From NCBI RefSeq assembly GCF_000025345.1, contig NC_013757.1, positions 5,022,001-5,086,000 on the forward strand: DNA of 64,000 bases. Direction: 5' to 3'. Each line of letters opens with the position of its first letter. The stretch's first letter is position 1. The translations under genes were made by a program, and so were the position numbers. Of the stretch, positions 24,276 to 32,046 are shown one piece after another. The DNA is from Geodermatophilus obscurus DSM 43160 (GTDB lineage Bacteria; Actinomycetota; Actinomycetes; Mycobacteriales; Geodermatophilaceae). The notes beneath the pieces were generated by a model. It did no database searches and had not been told where the DNA came from. It worked only from the letters and a program-made list of their open reading frames with translations.

Positions 24276-26120
24276 ATGAGCCACTACACCGCGAACCTGC
24301 GGGACCTCGAGTTCAACCTCTTCGAGTTCCTGGACACCAAGGACCGGTTCGGCACCGGGCCCTTCGCCCAGATGGACACCGAGACCGCGCGCGGCGTGCT
24401 GGCCGAGGTCCGCCGGCTGGCCGAGGGCCCGATCGCCGCCTCCTTCGCCGACGCCGACCGCAACCCGCCGGTGTTCGACCCGGCCACGAACTCCGTGACC
24501 CTGCCCGAGAGCTTCAAGGGGTCGGTGCGCGCCATCGAGGACGGCGAGTGGTTCTCCCTCGACCTGCCCGAGCACCTCGGCGGCTTCGGCGCCCCGCACG
24601 CCCTGACCTGGGCGGCCTTCGAGATGGTGCTCGGCGCCAACCCCGCCGTCTTCATGTACGGCTCCTGGGCCGCCTTCGCCGCGATCCTCGACGAGCTCGG
24701 CACCCCGGACCAGAAGCGGCTCGCCCGGCTCATGCTCCAGCACAAGTGGGGCGCCACCATGGTGCTCACCGAGCCCGACGCGGGCTCGGACGTCGGCGCC
24801 GGCCGGACGAGGGCCGTGCGGCAGGACGACGGCTCGTGGCACCTCACCGGCGTCAAGCGGTTCATCACCTCGGCCGAGCACGACCTGAGCGACAACATCG
24901 TCCACCTGGTGCTGGCCCGCCCCGAGGGTGCGGGGCCGGGCACCAAGGGGCTGTCGCTGTTCGTCGTCCCCAAGTTCCACGTCGACCTCTTGACCGGCGC
25001 GCTCGGCGAGCGCAACGGCGTGTACGTCACCAACGTCGAGAGGAAGATGGGCCTCAAGGTCTCCACGACCTGCGAGCTGACCTTCGGCGACGGGCCGGTG
25101 CCGGCCAAGGGGTGGCTGGTCGGCGAGGTGCACGACGGCATCGCGCAGATGTTCGAGGTCATCGAGCACGCCCGGATGTTCGTGGGCGCCAAGGCGATCG
25201 CCACGCTGTCGGCCGGCTACCAGGTGGCCCTCGACTACGCCAAGAACCGCATCCAGGGCGCCGACCTGACCGCGACCGGCAAGGACGCCCCGCGGGTCCC
25301 CATCACGAGGCACCCCGACGTCCGCCGCTCGTTGATGCTGCAGAAGTCCTACGCCGAGGGCATGCGGGCGCTGTACCTCTACACCGCGACCTTCCGCGAC
25401 CAGGTCACCGAGGCCGAGGCCGCCGGCACGGCCGACAGCGAGGAGGCCCGGCTCGCCGCCCGCGTCAACGACCTGCTGCTGCCGCTGGTCAAGGGCTTCG
25501 GCTCCGAGCGGGCCACCCAGCTGCTCACCGCCGAGTCGCTGCAGACCCTGGGCGGCTCGGGCTACCTGCAGGACTACCCGATCGAGCAGTACATCCGCGA
25601 TTCCAAGATCGACACCCTCTACGAGGGAACGACGGCAATCCAGGGCCAGGACTTCTTCTTCCGCAAGATCGTCAAGGACGGCGGCGTCGCGCTGACCTGG
25701 CTGGCCGGCCGGATCCAGGACACGATCGACGCCGAGGTGGGCAACGGCCGGCTCAAGGAGGAGCGCGCGGCCCTGGCCACCGCCCTCGGCGACGTGCAGG
25801 CCATGCTCGCCGCGCTGTTCGGCCACCTCACCGCAGCCCAGGAGGACGTCACCAGCCTCTACAAGGTCGGCCAGAACACCTCGCGGCTGCTGCTGGCGGC
25901 CGGCGACCTGATCACCGCGTGGCTTCTCGTGCGGCAGGCGGAGGTGGCGCTGGGCGCGCTGGCCGGCGAGGTGACGAGCGCGGACCGGCACTTCTACGAG
26001 GGCAAGCTCGCCGCCGTCCGCTTCTTCACCACCCAGGTGCTGCCCCGGCTGTCCTCGGAGCGGGTGATCGTCGAGAACACCGACAACGCGCTCATGGAGG
26101 TCGACGAGGCCGCGCTGTGA
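24276..26120 (+). CDS. fadE5: Acyl-CoA dehydrogenase, FadE5 type
   Basis: A 614-residue flavoenzyme that introduces the trans-2 double bond in the first step of fatty-acid beta-oxidation. The sequence follows M. tuberculosis FadE5 (about 611 residues) closely from [17 protein letters not shown] to the end, by recall. Landmarks are [17 protein letters not shown] (FAD/acyl binding), [30 protein letters not shown] and [13 protein letters not shown], which carries the catalytic glutamate. The extra C-terminal helical domain typical of this large subgroup is present. FadE5 in mycobacteria accepts a wide range of chain lengths. ATG 24276 is set by the family start and a GGGAG motif. It is transcribed alone, behind paired operators. 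Confidence 0.93.
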   Translation: MSHYTANLRDLEFNLFEFLDTKDRFGTGPFAQMDTETARGVLAEVRRLAEGPIAASFADADRNPPVFDPATNSVTLPESFKGSVRAIEDGEWFSLDLPEHLGGFGAPHALTWAAFEMVLGANPAVFMYGSWAAFAAILDELGTPDQKRLARLMLQHKWGATMVLTEPDAGSDVGAGRTRAVRQDDGSWHLTGVKRFITSAEHDLSDNIVHLVLARPEGAGPGTKGLSLFVVPKFHVDLLTGALGERNGVYVTNVERKMGLKVSTTCELTFGDGPVPAKGWLVGEVHDGIAQMFEVIEHARMFVGAKAIATLSAGYQVALDYAKNRIQGADLTATGKDAPRVPITRHPDVRRSLMLQKSYAEGMRALYLYTATFRDQVTEAEAAGTADSEEARLAARVNDLLLPLVKGFGSERATQLLTAESLQTLGGSGYLQDYPIEQYIRDSKIDTLYEGTTAIQGQDFFFRKIVKDGGVALTWLAGRIQDTIDAEVGNGRLKEERAALATALGDVQAMLAALFGHLTAAQEDVTSLYKVGQNTSRLLLAAGDLITAWLLVRQAEVALGALAGEVTSADRHFYEGKLAAVRFFTTQVLPRLSSERVIVENTDNALMEVDEAAL

Positions 26121-26155
26121 TCTGTCGTCCTCCCGGACGACACCGCGGCCACGTG

Positions 26156-26201
26156 CTCCTCCCCACCCCTCGCATGCTCGGGGCGGTGCCCTGGAGGGGG
26201 C
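26156..26201 (+). repeat. Hairpin repeat, copy D (left end degraded)
   Basis: The core TCCCCACCCCTCGCATGCTCG and the right half ending CTGGAGGGGGCCT match the family, but the left GGACCCCG end is missing. It sits 35 bp after the fadE5-like stop. The rest of 26121-26344 shows no gene. Confidence 0.7.
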
Positions 26202-26344
26202 CTCCGGGTCCCGCGACCGGTCCAACCCGGCCAGGTGCCGTCCCCAGCGGCCGTCGTCCCCTCGGGGGCGGCGGCCGCCGGTCGTTTCAGGGCGACGACG
26301 GCGGGCATGCCCCGGGGGACAGCGCCGTCGGACAGGAGGCTCCC

Positions 26345-26596
26345 GTGAGCGACCCCCAGGGCAGCGACCGGATCCAGCAGGACATCCCGACCGCGTCGGG
26401 CACCGGCGACAACAGCAGCACCGGGTCCGGCTTCGACGACGTCCCCCTCACCGCCGACGAGGCGATCGAGCGGGACGCCGCCGCGGGCGACGACCTGCCG
26501 GCCCGCGCCGACTCCGACATCGCCCGGGCCCGGACGGACGGAGCGTCCGGCGAGGTCTCGGGACCGACTCCCCGATCCGGAGGAAGGGACATCTGA
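26345..26596 (+). CDS. Small acidic disordered protein
   Basis: An 83-residue protein from GTG with AGGAGG six bases upstream. It is rich in Asp, Ser, Gly and Thr, with a PLTADEAIERDAAAGDD segment that resembles the small 'hydrophilin-like' actinobacterial proteins. Its stop overlaps the next start (TGATG), so the two small genes form an operon. It shares the phrase TADEA/TTDEDAQRD with its neighbour, which suggests a common origin. Confidence 0.65.
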   Translation: MSDPQGSDRIQQDIPTASGTGDNSSTGSGFDDVPLTADEAIERDAAAGDDLPARADSDIARARTDGASGEVSGPTPRSGGRDI

Positions 26597-26790
26597 TGAG
26601 CAACTCCGACGACACCGGCTACCGGGAGTCCCCGGACACCACCGACGGGCCGACGAACGCGAACATGGTCGACGGCGTGCCCGGTGAGGACCGCTCGGAC
26701 GGCGGCGAGCACGACGAGGTCGCCCTGACCACCGACGAGGACGCCCAGCGCGACGACGGCCTGATCCGCCCGGGCAACCTGCCGGACTGA
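26596..26790 (+). CDS. Small acidic disordered protein, paired with upstream gene
   Basis: A 64-residue protein (MSNSDDTGYRESPDTTDGP start) with ALTTDEDAQRDDGLIRPG near the end, echoing the upstream neighbour's LTADEAIERDAAAGDDLP. It is translationally coupled by a one-base stop/start overlap, and a GGAGGAAGGG site lies upstream. The stop is followed within two bases by a hairpin repeat. Confidence 0.65.
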   Translation: MSNSDDTGYRESPDTTDGPTNANMVDGVPGEDRSDGGEHDEVALTTDEDAQRDDGLIRPGNLPD

Positions 26791-26791
26791 A

Positions 26792-26848
26792 GAAGGACCC
26801 CGTCCTCCCCACCTCTCACAGGCTCAGGGTGGGACCCGGGACGGGGCC
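26792..26848 (+). repeat. Hairpin repeat, copy E
   Basis: A 57-bp copy (AAGGACCCCGTCCTCCCCAC through GGACGGGGCC), two bases after one stop codon and 17 bases before the stop of the convergent response regulator. The core differs from copies B and C (CTCACAGGCTCAGGGTGGG), with changes on both arms that preserve pairing. Confidence 0.88.
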
Positions 26849-26864
26849 GCCCTGCAGGGGGCCG

Positions 26865-27470
26865 CTAGATCCAGCCGTGCCGGCGGGCCGCCTCCACGGC
26901 GGCGTGCCGGTTCGGCGCGCCCAGCTTCACCGCCGCGGCCGACAGGTGGTTGCGCACCGTCCCCGGGGACAGGTGGGCGCGGGCCGCGATCTCCTCGACC
27001 GGCGCACCGCCGGCCGCCAGCTCCAGGACGTCCGCCTCCCGCGGGGTCAGCGGGCTGTCCCCGGCGCTGATCGCCTCCGCGGCGAGCTCCGGGTCCACGT
27101 ACCGGCCCCCGCGGTGCACGGTGCGGACGACGTCGGTGAGCACCGGCGCGCCCACGGTCTTGGGCAGGAACCCGCGCACGCCGGCCTCGAGCGCGCGCTT
27201 GAGGTGCCCGGCCCGGCCGTGCCCGGTGACGATCACGACTGCGCAGCCGGGCAGCACGGTGGCCAGCTCGCCGGCGACGGATATGCCGTCGCGGTCGGGC
27301 ATCTGCAGGTCCAGGACGGCGACGTCGGGGATGTGCGCCCGCGCCATCGCCAGCGCCTCCGCGCCGGAGGCCGCCTGGGCCACGACCTCGAGGTCCTCCT
27401 CCAGCGCGAGCAGCGCCGCGAGCGCCGAGCGGATCAGGTTCTCGTCGTCGGCCAGCAGCACCCGGATCAC
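26865..27470 (-). CDS. NarL/FixJ response regulator, DesR-like
   Basis: A 201-residue regulator. The receiver domain has VLLADDENLIRSAL, phospho-acceptor in VAVLDLQMPDRDG, VIVTGHGRAGH and lysine in GFLPKTVG; the LuxR-type HTH is LTPREADVLELAA then SPGTVRNHLSAAAVKLG. It overlaps the kinase gene upstream by four bases and must be its partner. In the DesKR layout such pairs commonly control an adjacent ABC-2 exporter, which is what precedes this pair on the same strand. Confidence 0.92.
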   Translation of the reverse strand: MIRVLLADDENLIRSALAALLALEEDLEVVAQAASGAEALAMARAHIPDVAVLDLQMPDRDGISVAGELATVLPGCAVVIVTGHGRAGHLKRALEAGVRGFLPKTVGAPVLTDVVRTVHRGGRYVDPELAAEAISAGDSPLTPREADVLELAAGGAPVEEIAARAHLSPGTVRNHLSAAAVKLGAPNRHAAVEAARRHGWI

Positions 27471-28669
27471 GCCGGCACCCCCACCGGGACGGTCGCGGCG
27501 AGCACGAACCGGTCGCCGTCCGGCCCTGCCGACAGCCGGCCGCCGGCCGCCGCCAGCCGCTCGGCCAGGCCGGTGAGCCCGTTGCCCCAGGTCGTCTCCG
27601 TGCCGCGGGCGCCGTCGTTGGCCACCCGCAGCTCCGCCTCTCCGCCGACCGCATGCAGCTCGACGCTGCACCAGCTCGCCCGGCTGTGCCGCAGCACGTT
27701 GGTCACCGCCTCCCGCACCACCCAGCCCAGCGCCGCCTGCACCGGCTCGGGCAGCGCCACGGCGTCCTCCTCGCCGGTCACCGTGACGCCCACCCCGGCC
27801 GCGCGCAGCACCGACCGGGCGCCGGCCAGCTCGCCGGGCAGGTCGGTGCGCCGGTAACCGCGGACGACGTCGCGCACCTCCCGCAGTGACTCCTCGGCGA
27901 CCCGGCTGATGTCCGCCAGCTCCTCGGCCGCGCCGTCCCTCCCCCGACGGACCAGCTCGGCCGCCAGCTGGCTCTTCACCGCGATCGCCGAGAGGTTGCG
28001 GCCCATGACGTCGTGCAGGTCGCGGGCGAAGCGCAGCCGCTCCTCGGCGACGGCGAGCTGCGCCTGCACCGCGCGGCTGCGCTCCATCTCCAGGACCACG
28101 TCGAGGATCCAGACGCTGAATCGGAAGGCCGTGACGAAGAACCCGACCGCCACGCCGATCGAGGCGCCGACGACGACGGCGGTGGCCGGCGGACCGCCCT
28201 CGGCGGCCGTCACCGCACCGGCCAGCACACCGGTGACCGCGGCACCGGCGACCAGTGGCCGGGTCGGGACGGTGACCGACAGCGCCAGCAGCACCGCGGC
28301 CGACACCAGGCCGGCCACCCACGGTGCAGCGGGCGCCGGCCCCGCTCCCGTGGCGGCCAGCGCCGCCAGGACGGTGACCAGGCCGGCGACGAGGGCGACC
28401 AGCAGAGCCGGCCGGTCGGGGCCTGCGGTGCGGTCGCGGAACCCGCGCCGGGTGAGCACGAGGCACGCCGCCGTCGTGACCACCGAGGAGCCGAGGAGCA
28501 CCAGCGGCTGCCACGTGGAGGAGGTCGCCCAGTCCGGGGACACCGAGAAGAGCAGCAGGACCGGGACGAACACCAGCGTCGAGTAGTACGAGGAGCGGGT
28601 GTAGAGGTCGATGCGCTGCGGGTCGGTGCGACTGCTCCACCAGCGAGCGACGGTCGGCACGGCGCCCAT
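27467..28669 (-). CDS. Sensor histidine kinase, DesK-like (HisKA_3)
   Basis: A 400-residue membrane kinase. About six hydrophobic segments fill residues 25-185, then come the H-box ARDLHDVMGRNLSAIA, the N-box EAVTNVLRHS and a short ATP lid WGNGLTGLAERL. The membrane part has no extracellular domain of size, so it probably senses the membrane or a bound lipid or peptide. ATG 28669 was chosen because it starts just before the first membrane region; the frame is open a further ~40 codons upstream into basic shadow sequence. It overlaps the regulator gene by four bases. Confidence 0.9.
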   Translation of the reverse strand: MGAVPTVARWWSSRTDPQRIDLYTRSSYYSTLVFVPVLLLFSVSPDWATSSTWQPLVLLGSSVVTTAACLVLTRRGFRDRTAGPDRPALLVALVAGLVTVLAALAATGAGPAPAAPWVAGLVSAAVLLALSVTVPTRPLVAGAAVTGVLAGAVTAAEGGPPATAVVVGASIGVAVGFFVTAFRFSVWILDVVLEMERSRAVQAQLAVAEERLRFARDLHDVMGRNLSAIAVKSQLAAELVRRGRDGAAEELADISRVAEESLREVRDVVRGYRRTDLPGELAGARSVLRAAGVGVTVTGEEDAVALPEPVQAALGWVVREAVTNVLRHSRASWCSVELHAVGGEAELRVANDGARGTETTWGNGLTGLAERLAAAGGRLSAGPDGDRFVLAATVPVGVPA

Positions 28670-28701
28670 GCTGCCGTACCGACCGTCGCTCGCCGGGCGG
28701 G

Positions 28702-29502
28702 TCAGCGCCGCGGGGCCCAGCGGAACCACCGCACGGTGGCCGCTGCCGCGAGCGCGGTCCACGCCAGCGTGACGCCCAGCGGGACCAGCGCGGCGCCCCA
28801 CAGCTCGACACCGGCGACGACCTCGCCGTCCCAGGTCCGACCCGCGAGGCCCAGCTGCACCAGCTCGACGACCGGCGTCAGCGGCAGCAGGCGGGCGACC
28901 GTGGCGAGCTCCTCAGGGAGCACGCTCAGCGGGAAGAACAGCCCGGAGAGCGCGGTCGCCCCGAGGACGACGGGCAGCGTGGTGATCTGCGCCGACTCCG
29001 GCGTCCGGGTGAACACCGTGCTCGCGGTGGCCAGCACGACCATCAGCGCCGCGCCGAGCAGCACCGCCAGGACCGGCAGGACGGCGTCCACCGGCGCGGT
29101 CCACAGGCCGAGCACGGCCACGCCCACGGCGACCAGGACGAGCTGGCCGACCGTGACCAGCAGGGTGGGGACGGCGGTGGCGGCGAGCACCTCGCCGTCG
29201 CTCAGCTCGCCGGTGCGCATCCGCTGCAGCACCAGGTCCTCGCGCCGGGCGACGTAGGTGGTGACCAGGTTGTAGTAAGTCAGGAAGACCAGCGTGAAGC
29301 CGGCGGCCATGGTGAGCAGGCCGGGCCCGGTCGCCCGGTCGTCGAGGCCCATCCCGGGCACGAGGGCCACCAGCAGCAGCGGCATGAGCACGGAGTTGAC
29401 GACGGCGGTGCGGTTGCGCAACAGCAGGCGGGTCTCCGCGGCGGCGAGGGACCCGACGCGGCGCAGGCGGGAGGGGGCGACGGGAACGGCGATCGTGGTC
29501 AT
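28702..29502 (-). CDS. ABC-2 type transporter permease
   Basis: A 266-residue membrane protein with six hydrophobic segments, including VVNSVLMPLLLVALVPGMGL, LLTMAAGFTLVFLTYYNLVT, VLPVLAVLLGAALMVVLA and TLPVVLGATALSGLFFPLSVL. The last contains the LSGLFFPLSVLP motif characteristic of ABC-2 exporters of the drug/lantibiotic type. The ATG is placed by GAGGAG six bases upstream. It partners with the ATPase encoded 26 bp upstream; the likely substrate is a drug, lipid or antimicrobial peptide (inference). Confidence 0.9.
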   Translation of the reverse strand: MTTIAVPVAPSRLRRVGSLAAAETRLLLRNRTAVVNSVLMPLLLVALVPGMGLDDRATGPGLLTMAAGFTLVFLTYYNLVTTYVARREDLVLQRMRTGELSDGEVLAATAVPTLLVTVGQLVLVAVGVAVLGLWTAPVDAVLPVLAVLLGAALMVVLATASTVFTRTPESAQITTLPVVLGATALSGLFFPLSVLPEELATVARLLPLTPVVELVQLGLAGRTWDGEVVAGVELWGAALVPLGVTLAWTALAAAATVRWFRWAPRR

Positions 29503-29528
29503 GGGAACTCCTCGAGGGGTCGGCGGGG

Positions 29529-30473
29529 TCACTCGGCGTCGACGTCGGCGACGGCGAGGAAGGCCTGCTCCAGCGAGGCGGCGCGGGCCTGCAACCCCCG
29601 CAGCACCACGCCGTACGCGGCGGCCCACGCCAGCAGCTGGGCGAGCGCCGGCTGCAGCGCGCGGGTGTGCCACTCGACCCGCGGGCCGGCGCTGACCACC
29701 TCGACCCCCGAGGGCACCGGCGGCTGCGGGTCGCCCGGGGCGAGGGTGAAGCGGATGGTGGCCGGCTGGGTCTCGGCGATCTCCTCGCGGGTGCCGGCGA
29801 GCACGATCCGGCCGGCGCGCATGACCGCGATCCGGTCGGCCAGCTCCTCGGCCTCCTCCAGGTGGTGCGTGGTGAGCACCACCGCGGCACCGTCGTCCAC
29901 CAGGCCGCGGACGAGGCCCCACACGGTGCGCCGGCTCTCCGGGTCCAGGCCGGTGGTGGGCTCGTCGAGCACCAGCACCCGCGGGTGGCCGAGCAGGGCC
30001 AGGGCGAGGTCGAGCCGGCGGCGCTCCCCGCCGGAGAGGCTGCGCACGCGGACGTCGGCCCGGCCGGTGAGGTCCACCTGCGCCAGCGCCTCGTCGACCG
30101 GGCGCGGCGTGGTGAGGGTGCCGGCCCAGGTCCGGACGGTCTCGGCGACGGTCAGGTCGCCCGGCAGGCCGCTCGTCTGCAGCAGCACCCCCAGGTGCGG
30201 GCGGACGGCGGCCCGCTCGCGCCGCGGGTCGGCACCGAGGACCCGCACGGTCCCGCCCGACGCGGGCGCCAGCCCCTCGAGCACCTCCAGCGCGGAGGTC
30301 TTGCCGGCGCCGTTCACGCCGAGCAGCGCGAAGACCTCCCCGGGCCGGACGTCGAAGGAGACGCCCCGGACGGCCGCGAAGTCGCCGTAGCGGCGGTGCA
30401 GGTCGACGACCTCGACGACCGGCGGGGCAGCTGTCGCCGGAGACGGCGGGGCGGGTGCGACGGACGGGTGCAC
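29529..30473 (-). CDS. ABC transporter ATP-binding protein
   Basis: A 314-residue ATPase. Walker A LLGVNGAGKTS, Q-loop GVLLQTSGLP, signature SLSGGERRRLDLA, Walker B VLVLDEPTTGLD and H-loop VVLTTHHLEEAEEL are all intact. A C-terminal extension of ~80 residues follows, as in DrrA/CcmA-type exporter ATPases. It is the first gene of a four-gene operon ATPase-permease-kinase-regulator, all on the minus strand with short gaps or overlaps. GTG 30473 is the only good start near the conserved region. Confidence 0.93.
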   Translation of the reverse strand: MHPSVAPAPPSPATAAPPVVEVVDLHRRYGDFAAVRGVSFDVRPGEVFALLGVNGAGKTSALEVLEGLAPASGGTVRVLGADPRRERAAVRPHLGVLLQTSGLPGDLTVAETVRTWAGTLTTPRPVDEALAQVDLTGRADVRVRSLSGGERRRLDLALALLGHPRVLVLDEPTTGLDPESRRTVWGLVRGLVDDGAAVVLTTHHLEEAEELADRIAVMRAGRIVLAGTREEIAETQPATIRFTLAPGDPQPPVPSGVEVVSAGPRVEWHTRALQPALAQLLAWAAAYGVVLRGLQARAASLEQAFLAVADVDAE

Positions 30474-30592
30474 GGCGACCTCCTCGGTGCGCCCGCCGGC
30501 CGGGGTCCGGCCGTTCCTCCGGGGCGCACCCCTGACGCTGCCGTCGTCCCGGCGCCGGCACAGGTGCCGTCCCTCACGACTTCTCCCCGCGA

Positions 30593-30636
30593 CGCCACGG
30601 GCCCCCCATGACGTGCGTCATGGGGGGCCCGTGGCG
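30593..30636 (-). terminator. Perfect 44-base hairpin
   Basis: Positions 30593-30613 and 30616-30636 are perfectly complementary over 21 bases, with a two-base loop (TG). It follows the stop of the truncated MHS transporter (minus strand) and precedes the ABC operon, so it probably isolates the operon from read-through. It is the longest perfect hairpin I found in the window. Confidence 0.8.
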
Positions 30637-30652
30637 GCGGGGTCGGGGTCCG

Positions 30653-31090
30653 CTACACGCGGGTCGCCGACCGGCCCCGCTTCGTCACGATGGCCTTGTC
30701 CTCGGCGAGGTCGCGGGTCCGCGTCTCGCCGTAGGAGAGCACCGCCACCAGCGTGATGACGGCGCAGACGGCGAGGTAGATCGACACCCGCATCGGGTTG
30801 GGATCGGTGAGGCTGCCCAGCAGCGCCACCGCGATCAGAGGCGCGGGAGCACCGGCGACCACCGAGGCGAGCTGGTAGCCGACCGACACGCCCGAGTAGC
30901 GGGCCTTGGTGCCGAACAGCTCCGAGAGGAAGGCGGCCTGTGGGCCGTACATCGCGCCGTGGAAGAGCAGGCCGACGGTGACCGCCACCACCACGAGCGC
31001 GAAGCTCTGCGTGTCGAGCAGGCCGAAGAACACGAAGCCCCACACGCAGACACCGACGGCGCCGAACAGGTAGACCGGTCGGCGGGCCCC
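30653..31090 (-). pseudogene. 3' remnant of an MHS-family MFS transporter
   Basis: The frame encodes only the last ~140 residues of a metabolite:proton symporter: RRPVYLFGAVGVCVWGF, GLLFHGAMYGPQAAFLSELF, TKARYSGVSVGYQLASVVAG and the terminal helix. The motif MYGPQAAFLSELFGTKARYSG (here split for quoting) is a hallmark of the MHS/ShiA-like group. Full members have about 440 residues; the first ~300 are gone, and the match ends abruptly near 31090. The relic lies divergent to 3-hydroxybutyrate dehydrogenase, so it may once have been the transporter for that pathway (inference). Confidence 0.8.
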
Positions 31091-31218
31091 GCAGTTGTGA
31101 CGGCGGACGTGTGGTCGATCTCCATGTGGAGCCGCGCCGTCCACCGTGCGCGTGTGGCGTCCCGCGGCCCTGACCGACGGTGGGGTGGTGTGACCGAGCA
31201 CCACCGCGCCGCACCGAG

Positions 31219-31234
31219 GTGTGTGGCCGCACAC
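31219..31234 (+). promoter_or_regulatory. Operator-like palindrome before the SDR gene
   Basis: GTGTGTGGCCGCACAC is a 16-base palindrome with one mismatched pair, 40 bp before the start codon, followed by a partial repeat GTGTGGCC. A site for the neighbouring GAF/PucR regulator is possible. Confidence 0.45.
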
Positions 31235-31273
31235 CGTGTGGCCGGACGACGGAACGGCCTAGCGTTCGGCCCC

Positions 31274-32029
31274 ATGGCGGACTCAGGAACCCTCAGCGGC
31301 CGGCGGGCCCTCGTCACCGGCGGCGCCTCGGGCATCGGCCGGGCGTGCGCGGTGCGACTGGCCGAGGCCGGCGCGGACGTGGTCGTCGTCGACCGTGACG
31401 CCGACGCGGCGAAGGCGGTGGCCGAAGCGGTCGGGGGGACGGCGGTCGCCGTCGACCTCTCCGACCTCGACGCGGTCGACGGCCTGGACCTCGACGTCGA
31501 CGTGCTGGTCAACAACGCCGGGCTGCAGCACGTGGCACCGCTGCACGAGTTCCCGGTCGACCGCTTCTCGCTGATCCTGCGGCTGATGCTGGAGACCCCG
31601 TTCCGGCTGGTCCGGAGCGCGCTGCCGCACATGTACGAGCGCGGCTGGGGCCGGGTGGTCAACGTCAGCTCCGTGCACGGGCTGCGCGCCTCGGCGTACA
31701 AGAGCGCCTACGTCACCGCCAAGCACGGCCTGGAGGGGCTGTCGAAGGTGATCGCACTGGAGGGCGCCCCGCACGGGGTCACCTCGAACTGCGTCAACCC
31801 GGCCTACGTGCGCACGCCCCTCGTGGAGAACCAGATCGCCGACCAGGCCAAGGCGCACGGCCTGTCCGAGGACCAGGTCGTGGAGCAGATCATGCTCGCC
31901 CCGGCGGCGGTCAAGCGGCTGATCGAGCCGGCGGAGGTCGCCGAGGCGGTCGCCTACCTGTGCTCGCCGGCGGCGGCGTCCATCACCGGCAGCTCCCTGG
32001 TGATGGACGGCGGGTGGACCGCCCACTGA
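31274..32029 (+). CDS. 3-hydroxybutyrate dehydrogenase (SDR family)
   Basis: A 251-residue short-chain dehydrogenase. The cofactor motif is TGGASGIG (residues 15-22), NNAG lies at 80-83, and the catalytic Ser133, Tyr146 and Lys150 are in place (VSSVHG, YKSAYVTAK). The stretches AGLQHVAPLHEFP and NPAYVRTPLVENQI are typical of D-3-hydroxybutyrate dehydrogenase, which oxidises 3-hydroxybutyrate to acetoacetate with NAD and allows use of ketone bodies or PHB. The next gene, a GAF/PucR regulator, starts 17 bp downstream, and a truncated organic-acid transporter lies upstream. Confidence 0.87.
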   Translation: MADSGTLSGRRALVTGGASGIGRACAVRLAEAGADVVVVDRDADAAKAVAEAVGGTAVAVDLSDLDAVDGLDLDVDVLVNNAGLQHVAPLHEFPVDRFSLILRLMLETPFRLVRSALPHMYERGWGRVVNVSSVHGLRASAYKSAYVTAKHGLEGLSKVIALEGAPHGVTSNCVNPAYVRTPLVENQIADQAKAHGLSEDQVVEQIMLAPAAVKRLIEPAEVAEAVAYLCSPAAASITGSSLVMDGGWTAH

Positions 32030-32046
32030 TCGCACGACCGGCGAGA

